Notes: generated from the letters alone by a model not told the origin. A stretch of 59,773 nucleotides of DNA from an uncultured archaeon (GCA_902384455.1 CABMCB010000071.1:1-59773); one strand, 5' to 3'. Shown: positions 17,934 to 27,680, numbered from the stretch's first letter. Numbers and translations: made by a program.

Positions 17934-18413
17934 ATGTGTTTGATTAATTCAAATCGTTCGTGTTCGCTTTGCGTTTTATTCCTCCTCCTTGCTTTTTCCC
18001 AAGGGTGTATCGAGACAACCCCTTCATCAAATACTCCTAGCACAATGAATGTATCCGTCTGTACTGGATACGACCAATCGCATACCTTAGACTGTTACTA
18101 TAGAACATCTAAGACTCTTCGTAATTCATCCATCTGTCTGTTGATTGACGAGAAGTATATGCTGCGATATTTCTGCCTTGAGGAAATGAATGCGCTCGAC
18201 AACCAGACAACTAAAATAATCCATCAATGCACTACAGATTCAGAATGCGTTATGTTTGGTCCCTATCCCTCCACGTGCATCAACAGGCGGTATTCCGATC
18301 GAACAGGTTTTGTGGGACCATTCTGGTCCATGATCACGCCTCTTGAAAATTGTGGAGATTCCTGCTGTCACTGTATTAACAATCAATGCACGGCAGTCAT
18401 AACAAAGCCCTAA
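17934..18413 (+). CDS. cysteine-rich secreted lipoprotein
   Basis: 159 aa, family not recognised. The N-terminal hydrophobic segment (CVLFLLLAFSQGC) ends in a lipobox-like SQGC, followed by a Thr/Ser/Pro-rich spacer. The mature part has about 14 cysteines, several in close pairs (GDSCCHCINNQC), so it is probably a small disulfide-stabilised outside domain. It starts 3 nt after glmS, and its stop codon overlaps that of the convergent presenilin-like gene by 4 nt. Confidence 0.7.
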   Translation: MCLINSNRSCSLCVLFLLLAFSQGCIETTPSSNTPSTMNVSVCTGYDQSHTLDCYYRTSKTLRNSSICLLIDEKYMLRYFCLEEMNALDNQTTKIIHQCTTDSECVMFGPYPSTCINRRYSDRTGFVGPFWSMITPLENCGDSCCHCINNQCTAVITKP

Positions 18414-19240
18414 ACAATCAGGCTTATCGCGTATCCTATGAATGCTCCTGCAGTCAGCGGCGGTAGCGCTGGCAGTGTGACGTGTTTTTTCGTTTGGATG
18501 TAGAAGTAGAGCGCCATCAGGCCCAAAAATCCTCCTGCGACTACAAGCAGGCTCGTGTGCTGGCCGCTGCTGTGGTACGCGGATACCGCAAACATTAGGG
18601 GCATGACGAGGTCTCCTGTGCCTAATCCGAGCATTCGGCCTCCCATCGGTATCTGGAACATTAAGGGCACATTTCCTTCTTCTTCACTTGAGGATTCCGC
18701 AAGCGCAACCATGTGTTTTGTGCCGAACACTGCGATAAGGTCGTATGCGGATAACGCGGCAAGAAGTAGTGCGGCTGGAAACAGGTTGAATGAGGCGCCA
18801 ATAAACGCTCCTATGCCGGCGCAAGTAAGCCCTAATACGCCGTTTAAGATTAGGAGGTTTCTGTTCCTGAAGAAAATGAACGCAAGCAACAGAGGAAGAG
18901 AAAATACGACGCCCAATCCGCCAAAAAGACCTATGAGCCCTATAGAAAGCCCTGAAAATATCGAAAGGTACATAAACAAGCGAATCAGGCGGGAAAGACC
19001 CAATTTAATGAGTACCAGAAGTATTCCCGTGACAAGAATAATGTACCCTATGAGGAATCCGCTTGACGCCGGGTCATTTGGGTCGCCTGCAATCGGAGTA
19101 ATAGGAACGGACTCCCCCAAAACAACGACTTCGCCCGGACCATATATCACATCAACAAGCGGGACAGCAATGCTTAATCCCGCGGCCATTACGCCTATAT
19201 AAAGTGCCGCAATAGCCGCGATTGAACGTAAATCTTTCAT
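18410..19240 (-). CDS. presenilin/signal-peptide-peptidase-like intramembrane aspartyl protease
   Basis: 276 aa, about nine membrane segments. The three family motifs are present: YD at 166-167 (SAYDLIAVF), GxGD at 207-210 (GLGTGDLVMP) and PAL at 257-259 (TLPALPP). D167 and D210 are the catalytic pair. Archaeal members (PSH) cleave peptides within the membrane. A 15-residue acidic loop (ESSSEEEGN) lies between the catalytic helices. It starts 6 nt after the mcm stop and is probably co-transcribed with it. Confidence 0.9.
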   Translation of the reverse strand: MKDLRSIAAIAALYIGVMAAGLSIAVPLVDVIYGPGEVVVLGESVPITPIAGDPNDPASSGFLIGYIILVTGILLVLIKLGLSRLIRLFMYLSIFSGLSIGLIGLFGGLGVVFSLPLLLAFIFFRNRNLLILNGVLGLTCAGIGAFIGASFNLFPAALLLAALSAYDLIAVFGTKHMVALAESSSEEEGNVPLMFQIPMGGRMLGLGTGDLVMPLMFAVSAYHSSGQHTSLLVVAGGFLGLMALYFYIQTKKHVTLPALPPLTAGAFIGYAISLIV

Positions 19241-19246
19241 AGTCGT

Positions 19247-21268
19247 CTACTCTTGCGCGAAGAAGAATTTTCCGTGGCGCGGCTCATATATCGTGCCGTT
19301 CTGCTTCAGCTCCTGGATGATGCCTTCCGCGTCCATCCTGTCTATGTTGTGCTCCTTAGCCTTCTCAATAACCTCTTGAAGCGATGCACCATCCTCTCCG
19401 CGAGAACTAATCAGCTCCTTAATTATGCCCTCTATCAAGTGGATTCTGTCCCTCTTCGCCTTCGGGTGCGACGTAATAACCTTGTCTATGTCGAAAGTGC
19501 CCGTCGCCGCATCATAAGCAATCTCCCTAAGAACGAACTCAGTCAAGTCAACTGCCGCCTGAACGTCGTTGAGCGTCACCACGTCGGACAGGCGGGTTTT
19601 GGCGGAGGCCTCAGATAGTCGGACTAGGGCTTCGAGTTGTCTGGGTGTTGCGGCTACTGAGTCTTTGCTTCTGCCTCTTAGTTCGGTGTAGTAGTCGCGT
19701 ATTTTGTCTGAGGCTTCTTTTGTGAGCACTGGGAAGCAGGTTCTTCTTGCGTATGCGATGTATTTCCTGAATATGTCCGCTTCTATCTCGGGGGCGATTT
19801 CCGCAAGTTCTTTTTCGCTGCGGTGCATTTTCAGGATGTGTTCTGCGACTCGTTGGTCGCGGGTTGCGTCGCGTTCGTCGCGTATGGGGAATATGAGGTC
19901 GAAACGTGAGAGTAGTGTTGGGGGTATGTCGAATTGTTCTGCTATCGGCTTGTAGGCGTCGAATCTGCTGAATTTCGGGTTGGATGCTGCTAGCACGCTT
20001 GTGTTTGCCTTGAATTTGGCGACTATGCCGGCTTTGGCGACGCTGATTGTTTGTTGTTCCATTGCTTCGTGCATGGCTGAGCGGTCGTCTTTGTCTATTT
20101 TGTCGAACTCGTCGATGCAGGCGATGCCGCCTCCCGCAAGTACTAGTGCTCCTGCCTTTAGCGTCCATGCGCCTTCGTTTAGTTCGTCGCGTTCCGCGCT
20201 TGCCGTGAGTCCTGCGCCTGTGGTTCCTTTTCCGCTGACGTAGATGCTTTTCGGAGCTATTTGGTCCACGTACTGTAGGACACGGGATTTAGCGACACCA
20301 GGGTCTCCGATTAGAAGTAGGTGTATGTCGCTTCTGACGTGGGTTCCGTCGGGCAGTATTTTCCCGTGGCGTCCGCCGAACAGCTGCAGGGCGATTGCGG
20401 ATTTTACTTCGTTGTACCCGTAGATGCTGGGGGCTATGCTGCGGGTTATCTTGTCGTATATTTTTGGGTCTTTGGCGAGCTTCTTGATCTTCTTTTCTTC
20501 GTCGGGCGTAATCTCTATGTCCTCGAATTCCGCCTCAACGGACTCTATATAGTTGGCGTCTATGAACCGCTGGTATACGGGGCCTCTGCTTTTTGGAGGT
20601 GACAGTCTTACAGTGCCAGTGAGCGTTATTTTGTCTCCTGCCGTTACGCGGTCTACCATATCGTCTTCAAGCCAGATTTCTATTCTCCTAGCCTGGTCTC
20701 CGCCTTTGAGCATCTCAAGGGGCTCCTGGATTTCTATCCGCTGTATGTCTATCCAGTCGCTTTCTTCTGGGACGAACTTGAATTCCCTCCCCTGGCAGGC
20801 GTGGCAGCGCATCGGCGACGTAAGGCTGTGTTTGTGGTGTGCTTCCTGAGGTTCGCGGTTTACTTCGCCGCACTTCAGGCATACGAAGTGCCCTACCTTC
20901 ACCTTAGGCAGTACGTCGCTAATCTTGTTGACGACCCCTTCGGCGCCTATCATCCTGCCTATGAAGTCGCTTGTTATGTCGCGGACAAGAAGAGTGTAGC
21001 CGGGGTCTTTGGGGATGTTGTTTATGCGGACGTGGAAGAGGGGGTTTTCGGCGACTGTGGGGATGTGCATCTCCGACAGAACGCCGTCAAAGACCGGCAG
21101 AACGTCGTCGGGCGAGCGAAGGAGCTCCTCGGCGATTTCAGAGTCGTACTCTTCAAGGTCGGCGAAATCGATTATGTAGCTTTTGTGCTTGGGGTAGTCG
21201 GAAAGACGGCTTTGTATGTCGGTCCTGCGCGCCTCAAGAAACCCTTCAACCTTCTCTTTCTCAGCCAC
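19247..21268 (-). CDS. mcm: replicative DNA helicase MCM
   Basis: 673 aa. The N-terminal domain has a zinc knuckle (C130, C133, C155, C158). The AAA+ core has Walker A GDPGVAKS (321-328), Walker B CIDEFD (384-389) and arginine finger R452 (SRFDLIF). A C-terminal winged-helix ends the protein (SLQEVIEKAKEHNIDRMDAEGIIQELKQNG). It is the hexameric helicase that unwinds DNA at the replication fork. The start is GTG at 21268 with GGTGA about 5 nt upstream; the next ATG would lose the beginning of the N-terminal domain. It leads the presenilin-like gene. Confidence 0.97.
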   Translation of the reverse strand: MAEKEKVEGFLEARRTDIQSRLSDYPKHKSYIIDFADLEEYDSEIAEELLRSPDDVLPVFDGVLSEMHIPTVAENPLFHVRINNIPKDPGYTLLVRDITSDFIGRMIGAEGVVNKISDVLPKVKVGHFVCLKCGEVNREPQEAHHKHSLTSPMRCHACQGREFKFVPEESDWIDIQRIEIQEPLEMLKGGDQARRIEIWLEDDMVDRVTAGDKITLTGTVRLSPPKSRGPVYQRFIDANYIESVEAEFEDIEITPDEEKKIKKLAKDPKIYDKITRSIAPSIYGYNEVKSAIALQLFGGRHGKILPDGTHVRSDIHLLLIGDPGVAKSRVLQYVDQIAPKSIYVSGKGTTGAGLTASAERDELNEGAWTLKAGALVLAGGGIACIDEFDKIDKDDRSAMHEAMEQQTISVAKAGIVAKFKANTSVLAASNPKFSRFDAYKPIAEQFDIPPTLLSRFDLIFPIRDERDATRDQRVAEHILKMHRSEKELAEIAPEIEADIFRKYIAYARRTCFPVLTKEASDKIRDYYTELRGRSKDSVAATPRQLEALVRLSEASAKTRLSDVVTLNDVQAAVDLTEFVLREIAYDAATGTFDIDKVITSHPKAKRDRIHLIEGIIKELISSRGEDGASLQEVIEKAKEHNIDRMDAEGIIQELKQNGTIYEPRHGKFFFAQE

Positions 21269-21410
21269 CCTTTCACCCCCACAAGGGAATTAGGTATATG
21301 CCAACAGCATATAAAAGAACTCCTTTTGCCAAGACGCGCCTTCAGCAGGGGCGGTTGCGGCTTTTGGTTCGTTAAATAATCGCCTTAGCGCAAGAATTAA
21401 CGGTAGTCAA

Positions 21411-21635
21411 ATGGCTAAAGACAAAGAAAAGCCGGAAATGACGTGGCACAGGCATCATAAGCGGAGAGGAGCAACTAGGTTAGTGCTCGGAGTTTTCCTT
21501 CTTTTGATTGGACTAAGCTGGCTGGGCAACGACATGGGATTATGGCACCTCAACATCCCGTGGGCACCTCTTGCGCTAGTGCTCTTTTCAATACACATGA
21601 TGCTTAGCGGGTTCTGGAGACTCAAAGAGAAGTAA
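21411..21635 (+). CDS. small two-helix membrane protein
   Basis: 74 aa. A basic, His-rich N-terminus (WHRHHKRRGATR) precedes two membrane helices (LVLGVFLLLIGLSWLG and WAPLALVLFSIHMMLSG). It resembles small LiaI/DUF5668-type membrane proteins; the role is unknown. A TTAAATAA box lies about 30 nt before the ATG. Codon use matches neighbours. Confidence 0.7.
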   Translation: MAKDKEKPEMTWHRHHKRRGATRLVLGVFLLLIGLSWLGNDMGLWHLNIPWAPLALVLFSIHMMLSGFWRLKEK

Positions 21636-21679
21636 GGGCGCGCTCAAAGCGGCGCGTTCGCACCATCCGCTCAAAGAAG

Positions 21680-22249
21680 ATGCAGGAAAAAACAGCCACA
21701 CCGCCTCAAGCGTCGTCTCCTCATCCAGCGTACCCTATCTTAGATGTTGGCTTAATGCTTAAGTCGAAAATTCTTTCTGACGCTGAAATAAGGGAAACTC
21801 TCGAAGCCGCGACTAAAGAGAGGGGCAGGCCGGTAAACATTTTGTTTACTTGCGCTCGGGGCGAGGTCTGTTCGCCTACGATGTCCCTGACTTTCCAGGA
21901 GCATTTGAGGCGCAGAGGATTCGAAAAGTTTTTTACGTCAAGTTCAACGGGCGTTTATGAAGAACGCAGAGAAAGTTTAGGGTTGAAGCCCGCAGACCTG
22001 CTGGCGCACAAGTTCAGCGGCTACGATTTTGTGCTGCCTCTGGCAATCGGCGAACCAGTCTCTATGTGGGTTTCCCAGCATGAGGCGGCGTTGGCTCAAA
22101 TGCCGCCTGAATCAAGGCCGACTTTGATTCCCTACTTGATTTCTGACCCTGATCGGGGTGATATAGTGGACTTGATTGGGGAGCAGTATCAGGAGCCGTA
22201 TCTGCAGGAAATTGTGCGGGTGCTTCGGCAAAGGCTCATTAAAAGTTAG
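21680..22249 (+). CDS. degenerate low-molecular-weight phosphatase-like protein
   Basis: 189 aa. After about 50 N-terminal residues, the LMW-PTP/arsenate-reductase fold begins: NILFTCARGEVCSPTMSLTFQEHLRRRGF. The family P-loop is C-x5-R-S-P. Here C58 is present but the Arg position is C64 (C-ARGEV-C-S-P). The general-acid region survives as DPD (156-158). Loss of the Arg should abolish ordinary phosphate binding. The C58/C64 pair may instead support redox or metal chemistry. Activity unknown. Confidence 0.7.
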   Translation: MQEKTATPPQASSPHPAYPILDVGLMLKSKILSDAEIRETLEAATKERGRPVNILFTCARGEVCSPTMSLTFQEHLRRRGFEKFFTSSSTGVYEERRESLGLKPADLLAHKFSGYDFVLPLAIGEPVSMWVSQHEAALAQMPPESRPTLIPYLISDPDRGDIVDLIGEQYQEPYLQEIVRVLRQRLIKS

Positions 22250-23868
22250 CTTTCCATCCTAACCTGCTTTCCTTGGGCTGCTGCCGCCTCTATGAGTGAC
22301 GCGGCGGTGGTGTTGCGGCGTATCCTCAGGTTTCCTGCGCGGTTTACTCTTCCGCGGGCCACTTCCTCTTCTCCTGCGAGTATGCGGACGTTGCAGTCTC
22401 TAAGGTGCGGTGCCTTGAATATGAGGTGTTTTTTTGTGAACTGAAATGGGACGTCGCCTGCTGTCGTCCGTCCGCCTTGCCGGCCTCTGTGGCGGAAGTT
22501 GCGGCTTGGCCTTTGGGAGGAGACGTCGGCGAGCGGTATGACGACGACTTCTTCGCCGAAGCTGTACATCTCGTATTCCGGCTGTCCGTTTTCGAAGTCG
22601 CGTATTTCTATTACGGGGCGGGATAAGTCTGATTCCGTCATTCCGGCGGGGACTTTCACCGTCATGGAGAGTTCGTAGACTTTGGTTATTTTCCCCTTCT
22701 CTATGTAGAGGACAGTGTCCACTACGTGAGGTATTACGCCCAGTTCAACGCGGCCGACAAGCCTTTGTATGGCGTCTATGGGTTGTGACGCGTGTGTTAC
22801 GCCTACTAAGCCCACTCCCGCAAGCCGCATGTCCGCGAACACTGTGAAGTCGCTTGTTTTCCTAAGCTCGTCGTATATGGTGTAGTCCGGGCGGACAAGA
22901 AGAAGCAGGTCGCCTGTTTTTTCCATGCTGCCGGAGAGCGGGCCGTATTGTGTTATTTCTTCGTGGACTGATAGGTCGCGGGGCTGTTCCATTGTTTTTA
23001 TTATTTTTCCGCTTGTTCTGTAGTGTTCGGCGAGCGCCTGCACGAAGGTTGTTTTTCCTGCGCCTGGCCGTCCTGCGACGAACACTCCTTCGGCGTGGTC
23101 GGATAGGCGGGATAGTAACCTGTCTGAAAGGCGGTAGTCCGAAAGGAGCAATTTGACGAGCGGCTTCACCGCAGTAACCTCCAGCGCGGACGAAAAAGGC
23201 GGCCTTGCTATGACTATCCTGTATTCGCCCAGTTGTATGACTGTGGCGCCTCTTTCCTCGATTTCAACGAACCCTTTGGTTGAATTGTGGGCGTACTCGA
23301 TTATTTCTCGGACGTGGGCTTCGGCGTCTTCTCTTGTTAGCTTGTCTCCAATGCGGGTAAGCCGGAATTCTCCCACACTCCCTTTTTTCGCGTAGACGGC
23401 TGCGTTCTCCTTAAGGTGGACGCTCATCGTCTCGTGGTCGAATAGGCTGAAAAGGCGCGGTTTTTTGACGCGGTCTTTTCTCTCGATGAAAAGAACTGTG
23501 ATTCCTTTGGCTTGGGCGGTCAGCGCTGAAATCCTGTCTCCCGTCACAAGAGTCGCCCTGTTGTCGTAGGCGACGCGCCTAACGAGTTCACCGAGTCTGC
23601 CTGCCGACCCGTCACTAAAGTCGGGGTGCCTGGGAAGCTCGCCGTCAAAGCGGACGTCTAAGCCCCCGTCTTTCGCCAAATCCTGCAGGCGCTTAATTTC
23701 AGAGAGCCCCTCAATACCGGCCTCCCTTCCTTCGCGGGCCTGCCATTCAAGTTCGGCGACTACGGCGTTAGGTATGATGACCGACATATTCCTCTTGCCT
23801 GCCACAATCTCCGTCACTTTCCCGTCGACCAGCGCGCTTGCGTCAGGAACCAGTATGCCGCTTTCCAT
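22246..23868 (-). CDS. PIN-domain/PilT-type ATPase with KH-like C-terminus
   Basis: 540 aa from the ATG at 23868; a TTG two codons upstream is less likely. Residues 1-140 are a PIN domain (VPDASALVDGK, AVVAELEWQA, YDNRATLVTGDR: the acidic triad). The ATPase core has Walker A GRPGAGKT and conserved LLLVRPDYTIYDELRKTSDF. A KH-like RNA-binding end (PFQFTKKHLIFKAPHLRDCNV) completes it. This three-domain architecture is widespread in archaea and is expected to act on RNA. Its 3' end overlaps that of the phosphatase-like gene by 4 nt. Confidence 0.9.
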   Translation of the reverse strand: MESGILVPDASALVDGKVTEIVAGKRNMSVIIPNAVVAELEWQAREGREAGIEGLSEIKRLQDLAKDGGLDVRFDGELPRHPDFSDGSAGRLGELVRRVAYDNRATLVTGDRISALTAQAKGITVLFIERKDRVKKPRLFSLFDHETMSVHLKENAAVYAKKGSVGEFRLTRIGDKLTREDAEAHVREIIEYAHNSTKGFVEIEERGATVIQLGEYRIVIARPPFSSALEVTAVKPLVKLLLSDYRLSDRLLSRLSDHAEGVFVAGRPGAGKTTFVQALAEHYRTSGKIIKTMEQPRDLSVHEEITQYGPLSGSMEKTGDLLLLVRPDYTIYDELRKTSDFTVFADMRLAGVGLVGVTHASQPIDAIQRLVGRVELGVIPHVVDTVLYIEKGKITKVYELSMTVKVPAGMTESDLSRPVIEIRDFENGQPEYEMYSFGEEVVVIPLADVSSQRPSRNFRHRGRQGGRTTAGDVPFQFTKKHLIFKAPHLRDCNVRILAGEEEVARGRVNRAGNLRIRRNTTAASLIEAAAAQGKQVRMES

Positions 23869-23942
23869 CGTCAATGAACGAATACAAAACGCCCTCCTTT
23901 TTAAGAAGACGATATGAAGTATTAAGGTAATCCTCTAATAAG

Positions 23943-24641
23943 ATGTCAGCTTCAAGATTGCTCGCAAGAAACATAGCCGGCGAAATAACCCTCTCGGAAG
24001 ACCCCGGCAGCGTCATACGCAAATGGAGGGAAATATTCGGCGTAAGCCAAAACGCACTCGCCAAAACGCTAAAGATGTCGCCTTCAGTCATAAGCGACTA
24101 CGAAAGCGGAAGGCGAAAAAGCCCAGGAACCCACTTCATAGCGCGCCTCGTAGAAGCCCTCATAAAGCTGGACGCTTCAGGCGGAGGCGCAGTCCTGAAG
24201 AACCTAACGCCAGCCAAAGAGCCCCCCGCAATACTAGACCTGAAGGAATTCAGCAAACAGATTACAGCCCGCAAATTCATCAAGGCGATAGGCGGACAGA
24301 TTCTGACAGGCAAAAACTACGTCGACACACCCCTACACGGATACACCGTAATAGACAGCATACAAGCAATACTCACACTGTCCCCAAAAGAATTCCTGCG
24401 CATATACGGCTCAAACGCAGACAGAGCACTCATATTCACCGAAGTAAGCATGGGACGAAGCCCAATGATAGCAATCAAAGTCACACGGCCCAAACCCAAA
24501 CTCGTAATACTACAGGGACTTAAGGCCAAAGACGTGGACAAACTGGCGGTGCGCATCGCCAAAATAGAAGGAATACCCCTCGTAGTGACAAACGCGCGAA
24601 CCAAAGAAGAACTCATAAAACGCCTGAGAGAAGCCACATGA
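23943..24641 (+). CDS. XRE-family regulator of the HMG-CoA synthase operon
   Basis: 232 aa. Helix-turn-helix at about residues 25-75 ([35 protein letters not shown]). A C-terminal effector domain of about 130 residues contains [18 protein letters not shown] and ends [17 protein letters not shown]. This combination is conserved beside HMG-CoA synthase in many archaea. The stop overlaps the hmgB start (ATGA), so it is co-translated with it. It may sense a mevalonate-pathway metabolite; that is inference. Confidence 0.85.
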   Translation: MSASRLLARNIAGEITLSEDPGSVIRKWREIFGVSQNALAKTLKMSPSVISDYESGRRKSPGTHFIARLVEALIKLDASGGGAVLKNLTPAKEPPAILDLKEFSKQITARKFIKAIGGQILTGKNYVDTPLHGYTVIDSIQAILTLSPKEFLRIYGSNADRALIFTEVSMGRSPMIAIKVTRPKPKLVILQGLKAKDVDKLAVRIAKIEGIPLVVTNARTKEELIKRLREAT

Positions 24642-25693
24642 AAAAAGTAGGAATCACAGGATACGGAGCATACATACCCCTCTACAGAATCAAAGCCGAA
24701 GACATAGCCCGAGTATGGGGCGACGACGCAACCCACATAAAAAGCGGCCTAGGAATAAACGAAAAAAGCGTCCCATCCATGGACGAAGACACCGCGTCAA
24801 TTGCGGTCGAAGCCGCCAGAAACGCCATAGCCCACGCAGGCATCGACCCCAAAGAAGTCGGCGCAATATACGTCGGAAGCGAAAGCCACCCCTACGCAGT
24901 CAAACCCACAGCCACAATAGTCGCAGAAGCAATAGAAGCCACACCAAACCTAACCGCCGCAGACTTCGAATTCGCATGCAAAGCCGGAACAGCAGCCATC
25001 CAAACCTGCATGGGACTAGCCGCATCAGGATACATAAAATACGGCCTCGCCATAGGCGCAGACACAAGCCAAGGCCGGCCAGGCGACGTGTTGGAATACA
25101 CGGCAAGCGCGGGAGGCGCAGCGTTCCTGATTGGCCGCGAGAATCTTGTGGCTGAAATTCATGATACTTTCAGCGTGACGACGGACACGCCTGATTTCTG
25201 GCGGCGTGAAGGCGAAGAGTTTCCTTCGCACGGTAGCCGCTTCACGGGAGAGCCCGCCTACTTTAAGCACGTGCTAATGGCCGCCGAGGGGATACTTGAG
25301 AAGAACAGCATGAAAATATCTGACTTTGATTATGTGGTTTTGCATCAGCCTAACGGGAAGTTTCCGCAGAGGGCGGCTAAGCAGTTGGGTGCGACGGCTG
25401 AGCAGATTAGAACCGGGCTTTTGTGCCCCTTCATAGGTAACACTTATTCTGGGGCGTCTCCTTTGGGTTTGACTGCGGTGTTGGATGAGGCGAAGGCGGG
25501 CAGCAAGATTTTGCTTGCGTCTTATGGGAGCGGCGCAGGCAGCGACGCATTCATAATGGAGGTGACGGCGGAGAACGAAAAACGTAAGCCTCCTACGTTG
25601 ACTAGGCAGTACGTTGAGCGGAAGTCTTACGTGGATTACGCTATATACAGCAAGCTGAAAAGCAAAATCATCGGGGTGAAACTCCAGAAATGA
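24638..25693 (+). CDS. hmgB: hydroxymethylglutaryl-CoA synthase
   Basis: 351 aa. The catalytic cysteine is C114 in [10 protein letters not shown], the catalytic Glu is E82 in [11 protein letters not shown], and the His lies in [11 protein letters not shown]. It condenses acetoacetyl-CoA with acetyl-CoA, the entry to mevalonate and archaeal ether-lipid synthesis. Start and stop overlap the regulator and thiolase genes by 4 nt each. The first 145 codons end almost only in A or C; after about 25083 codons switch to G/T endings. Confidence 0.95.
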   Translation: MKKVGITGYGAYIPLYRIKAEDIARVWGDDATHIKSGLGINEKSVPSMDEDTASIAVEAARNAIAHAGIDPKEVGAIYVGSESHPYAVKPTATIVAEAIEATPNLTAADFEFACKAGTAAIQTCMGLAASGYIKYGLAIGADTSQGRPGDVLEYTASAGGAAFLIGRENLVAEIHDTFSVTTDTPDFWRREGEEFPSHGSRFTGEPAYFKHVLMAAEGILEKNSMKISDFDYVVLHQPNGKFPQRAAKQLGATAEQIRTGLLCPFIGNTYSGASPLGLTAVLDEAKAGSKILLASYGSGAGSDAFIMEVTAENEKRKPPTLTRQYVERKSYVDYAIYSKLKSKIIGVKLQK

Positions 25694-26859
25694 CGCGCAA
25701 AGTAGGAATCATAGGCGTTGGGATGACGGACTTCGGCGAGTTCTGGGAGAAATCATACCGCGACCTAATCCGGGAGGCGGGGGTAGAAGCTATAAACGAT
25801 GCCAAAATAGAAGGCGAAAAAATAGACGCATTATACGTGGGAAGCATGAGCCCCGGAATACTCATAGGCCAGGAGCACATCGGGGCGCTCGTTGCCGACA
25901 CCGCAGGACTGCACGGGATAGAGGCGACGCGCGTTGAAAGCGCGTGCGCAAGCGGAGGTGTCGCGTTGCGCGGCGCATGGATGAGCGTTAAGGCGGGAGT
26001 AAACGACCTGGTCATCGCAGGCGGAGTCGAAAAGATGACCGACTCAAGTGTCGGCGCAGCAACAATAGCTTTGGGGGGAGCAGCAGACCAGGAGTGGGAA
26101 GTGTTCCACGGAGCCACATTCCCCGCGTTGTACGCGCTGATGGCCCGCCGCCACATGCTTGAGTACGGAACAACGGAAGAGCAGATGGCGATGGTTGCAG
26201 TCAAAAACCACCACAACGGCAGCTTGAACCCGCACGCCCAATTCCCATTCGAAGTCACACTCGAGCAAGTAATGAAGTCTTCGCCCGTAGCAGACCCGCT
26301 GAAGCTTCTGGACTGCAGCCCCATAACAGACGGCGCAGCAGTCGTAATTCTCGCTTCGGAAGAAAAAGCAAAGGAACTGGGCGTAGAGCCAATATGGATA
26401 ACCGGAAGCGGACAAAGCAACGACTTTTTAGCACTGCACGACAGAGCAAGCCTGTCCGAAACCAAAGCCGCAGTGGAAGCGGCTAAAAAAGCATACAAGA
26501 TGGCAGGCGTCAAACCCTCCGACATAGAATTCGCGGAAGTGCACGACTGCTTCACAATCGCCGAAATAATGGCAATCGAAGCCCTCGGCTTCTGCAAGAA
26601 AGGCGAAGGAGGCAAATTCACGCAAGACGGAGAAACATCCCTCACAGGAAGCAAACCCGTAAACACAAGCGGAGGACTCAAAAGCAAAGGCCACCCAGTA
26701 GGCGCAACAGGCATAGCTCAGGCGATAGAAGCGGTGCTTCAGCTTCGCGGCAAAGCAGGCAAACGCCAAATCAAAGACGCCAAAGTAGGCCTCACCCATA
26801 ACGTCGGAGGCAGCGGTGCGTCTTGCACTGTTCACATTTTCGAGAGGGATGCGAAATGA
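25690..26859 (+). CDS. acetyl-CoA acetyltransferase (thiolase)
   Basis: 389 aa. The nucleophile C86 is in VESACASGG, and the C-terminal part has [14 protein letters not shown] (catalytic His) and the end [14 protein letters not shown]. It supplies acetoacetyl-CoA to HMG-CoA synthase. In archaea the thiolase and synthase form one complex with the DUF35 protein, which lets acetoacetyl-CoA pass between them. It overlaps the DUF35 gene by 4 nt. Early sequence HEFW-like zinc motifs are absent. Confidence 0.93.
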   Translation: MTRKVGIIGVGMTDFGEFWEKSYRDLIREAGVEAINDAKIEGEKIDALYVGSMSPGILIGQEHIGALVADTAGLHGIEATRVESACASGGVALRGAWMSVKAGVNDLVIAGGVEKMTDSSVGAATIALGGAADQEWEVFHGATFPALYALMARRHMLEYGTTEEQMAMVAVKNHHNGSLNPHAQFPFEVTLEQVMKSSPVADPLKLLDCSPITDGAAVVILASEEKAKELGVEPIWITGSGQSNDFLALHDRASLSETKAAVEAAKKAYKMAGVKPSDIEFAEVHDCFTIAEIMAIEALGFCKKGEGGKFTQDGETSLTGSKPVNTSGGLKSKGHPVGATGIAQAIEAVLQLRGKAGKRQIKDAKVGLTHNVGGSGASCTVHIFERDAK

Positions 26860-27257
26860 CTGAGGGAATCGCTTTGCATTGGCGGCTTTTGCCCGGCCGG
26901 TATAATCTTAAGGGGACTGAGTGCGGGAACTGCGGGGCTAAGTTTTTCCCCGCCCGCCGCATATGCTCTCACTGTCGTAGGAAAGGTAAAATCAAGGACG
27001 TGAAATACAGCGGTCTGGGCGAAATCTATACTTACACGATAGTCCGGTCGCCTTCCACCGGGTTCGAATTCCAGAAGCCGTTTGCTTTGGCTGTGATAAA
27101 GCTTGTTGAAGGTCCGCTGGTGACTGCGCAAGTCGTGGACTGCGACATCAGGGACGTTGCGATAGGCAAGAAGGTTAAGGCGGCTTTCAGGAAGATTATC
27201 GCCGACGGCGACGAAGGGATAATCAGGTACGGCTACAAGTTCCGCCTGGTGAATTAA
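26856..27257 (+). CDS. DUF35 OB-fold/zinc-ribbon scaffold of the thiolase-HMG-CoA synthase complex
   Basis: 133 aa from the ATG at 26856, overlapping the thiolase stop (ATGA); an upstream in-frame ATG lies inside the thiolase. The zinc ribbon is CGNCGAKFFPARRICSHC (four Cys), then an OB fold (GEIYTYTIVRSPSTGFEF, PFALAVIKLVEGPLVTAQV). In the known archaeal complex this protein bridges thiolase and HMG-CoA synthase. It is the last gene of the four-gene operon. Confidence 0.92.
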   Translation: MTEGIALHWRLLPGRYNLKGTECGNCGAKFFPARRICSHCRRKGKIKDVKYSGLGEIYTYTIVRSPSTGFEFQKPFALAVIKLVEGPLVTAQVVDCDIRDVAIGKKVKAAFRKIIADGDEGIIRYGYKFRLVN

Positions 27258-27293
27258 CGCCTTTAAGTGGGAATCCGAAATAGGTTAATCAGA

Positions 27294-27680
27294 ATGGACA
27301 TTAAGAAGATTCTTGTGCCAGTCGACGGGAGTCCCGGAAGCGCCAAAGCAGTCTACTACGCGATAGACTTTGCGAGAGCATTGAACGCGTCGGTCGTATT
27401 CCTCCACGTCGTAACCCCGATGGCTCCCGCGTTGTCCGCAGACTTCATCCGCTCCACACTCAAAGAATGCGATGCGTTGGCGAAAAAAGTCGGCGTCGCC
27501 TCGGAAGACAGCATCCGCAAAGGCACTCCTTGGGAGGAAATAGTCGAAGAAGCCAAACAAGACTACGACCTCATCGTCATGGGAAGCAAAGGCCGCACAG
27601 GAATAGCCCACCTAGTATTAGGCAGTGTCGCGGAAAACGTAGTTCAACACAGCACAATACCAGTCACAGTAGTAAGGTAA
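27294..27680 (+). CDS. universal stress protein (UspA family)
   Basis: 128 aa from the ATG at 27294 (MDIKKILVPVDGS); an in-frame GTG at 27267 would add 9 residues of no family resemblance. ATP-binding signature GSKGRTGIAHLVLGSVAENVV is near the C-terminus, ending in STIPVTVVR. Usp proteins bind ATP or AMP and are linked to stress; the target here is unknown. It starts 36 nt after the mevalonate operon. Confidence 0.92.
   Translation: MDIKKILVPVDGSPGSAKAVYYAIDFARALNASVVFLHVVTPMAPALSADFIRSTLKECDALAKKVGVASEDSIRKGTPWEEIVEEAKQDYDLIVMGSKGRTGIAHLVLGSVAENVVQHSTIPVTVVR

Noticed and set aside
17858..18043. Minus-strand reading frame ending in STVTDLARFLG-like sequence
   Set aside because: This peptide is the antisense of the conserved GlmS C-terminus (NLAKSVTVE); it arises from glmS and is not a gene.
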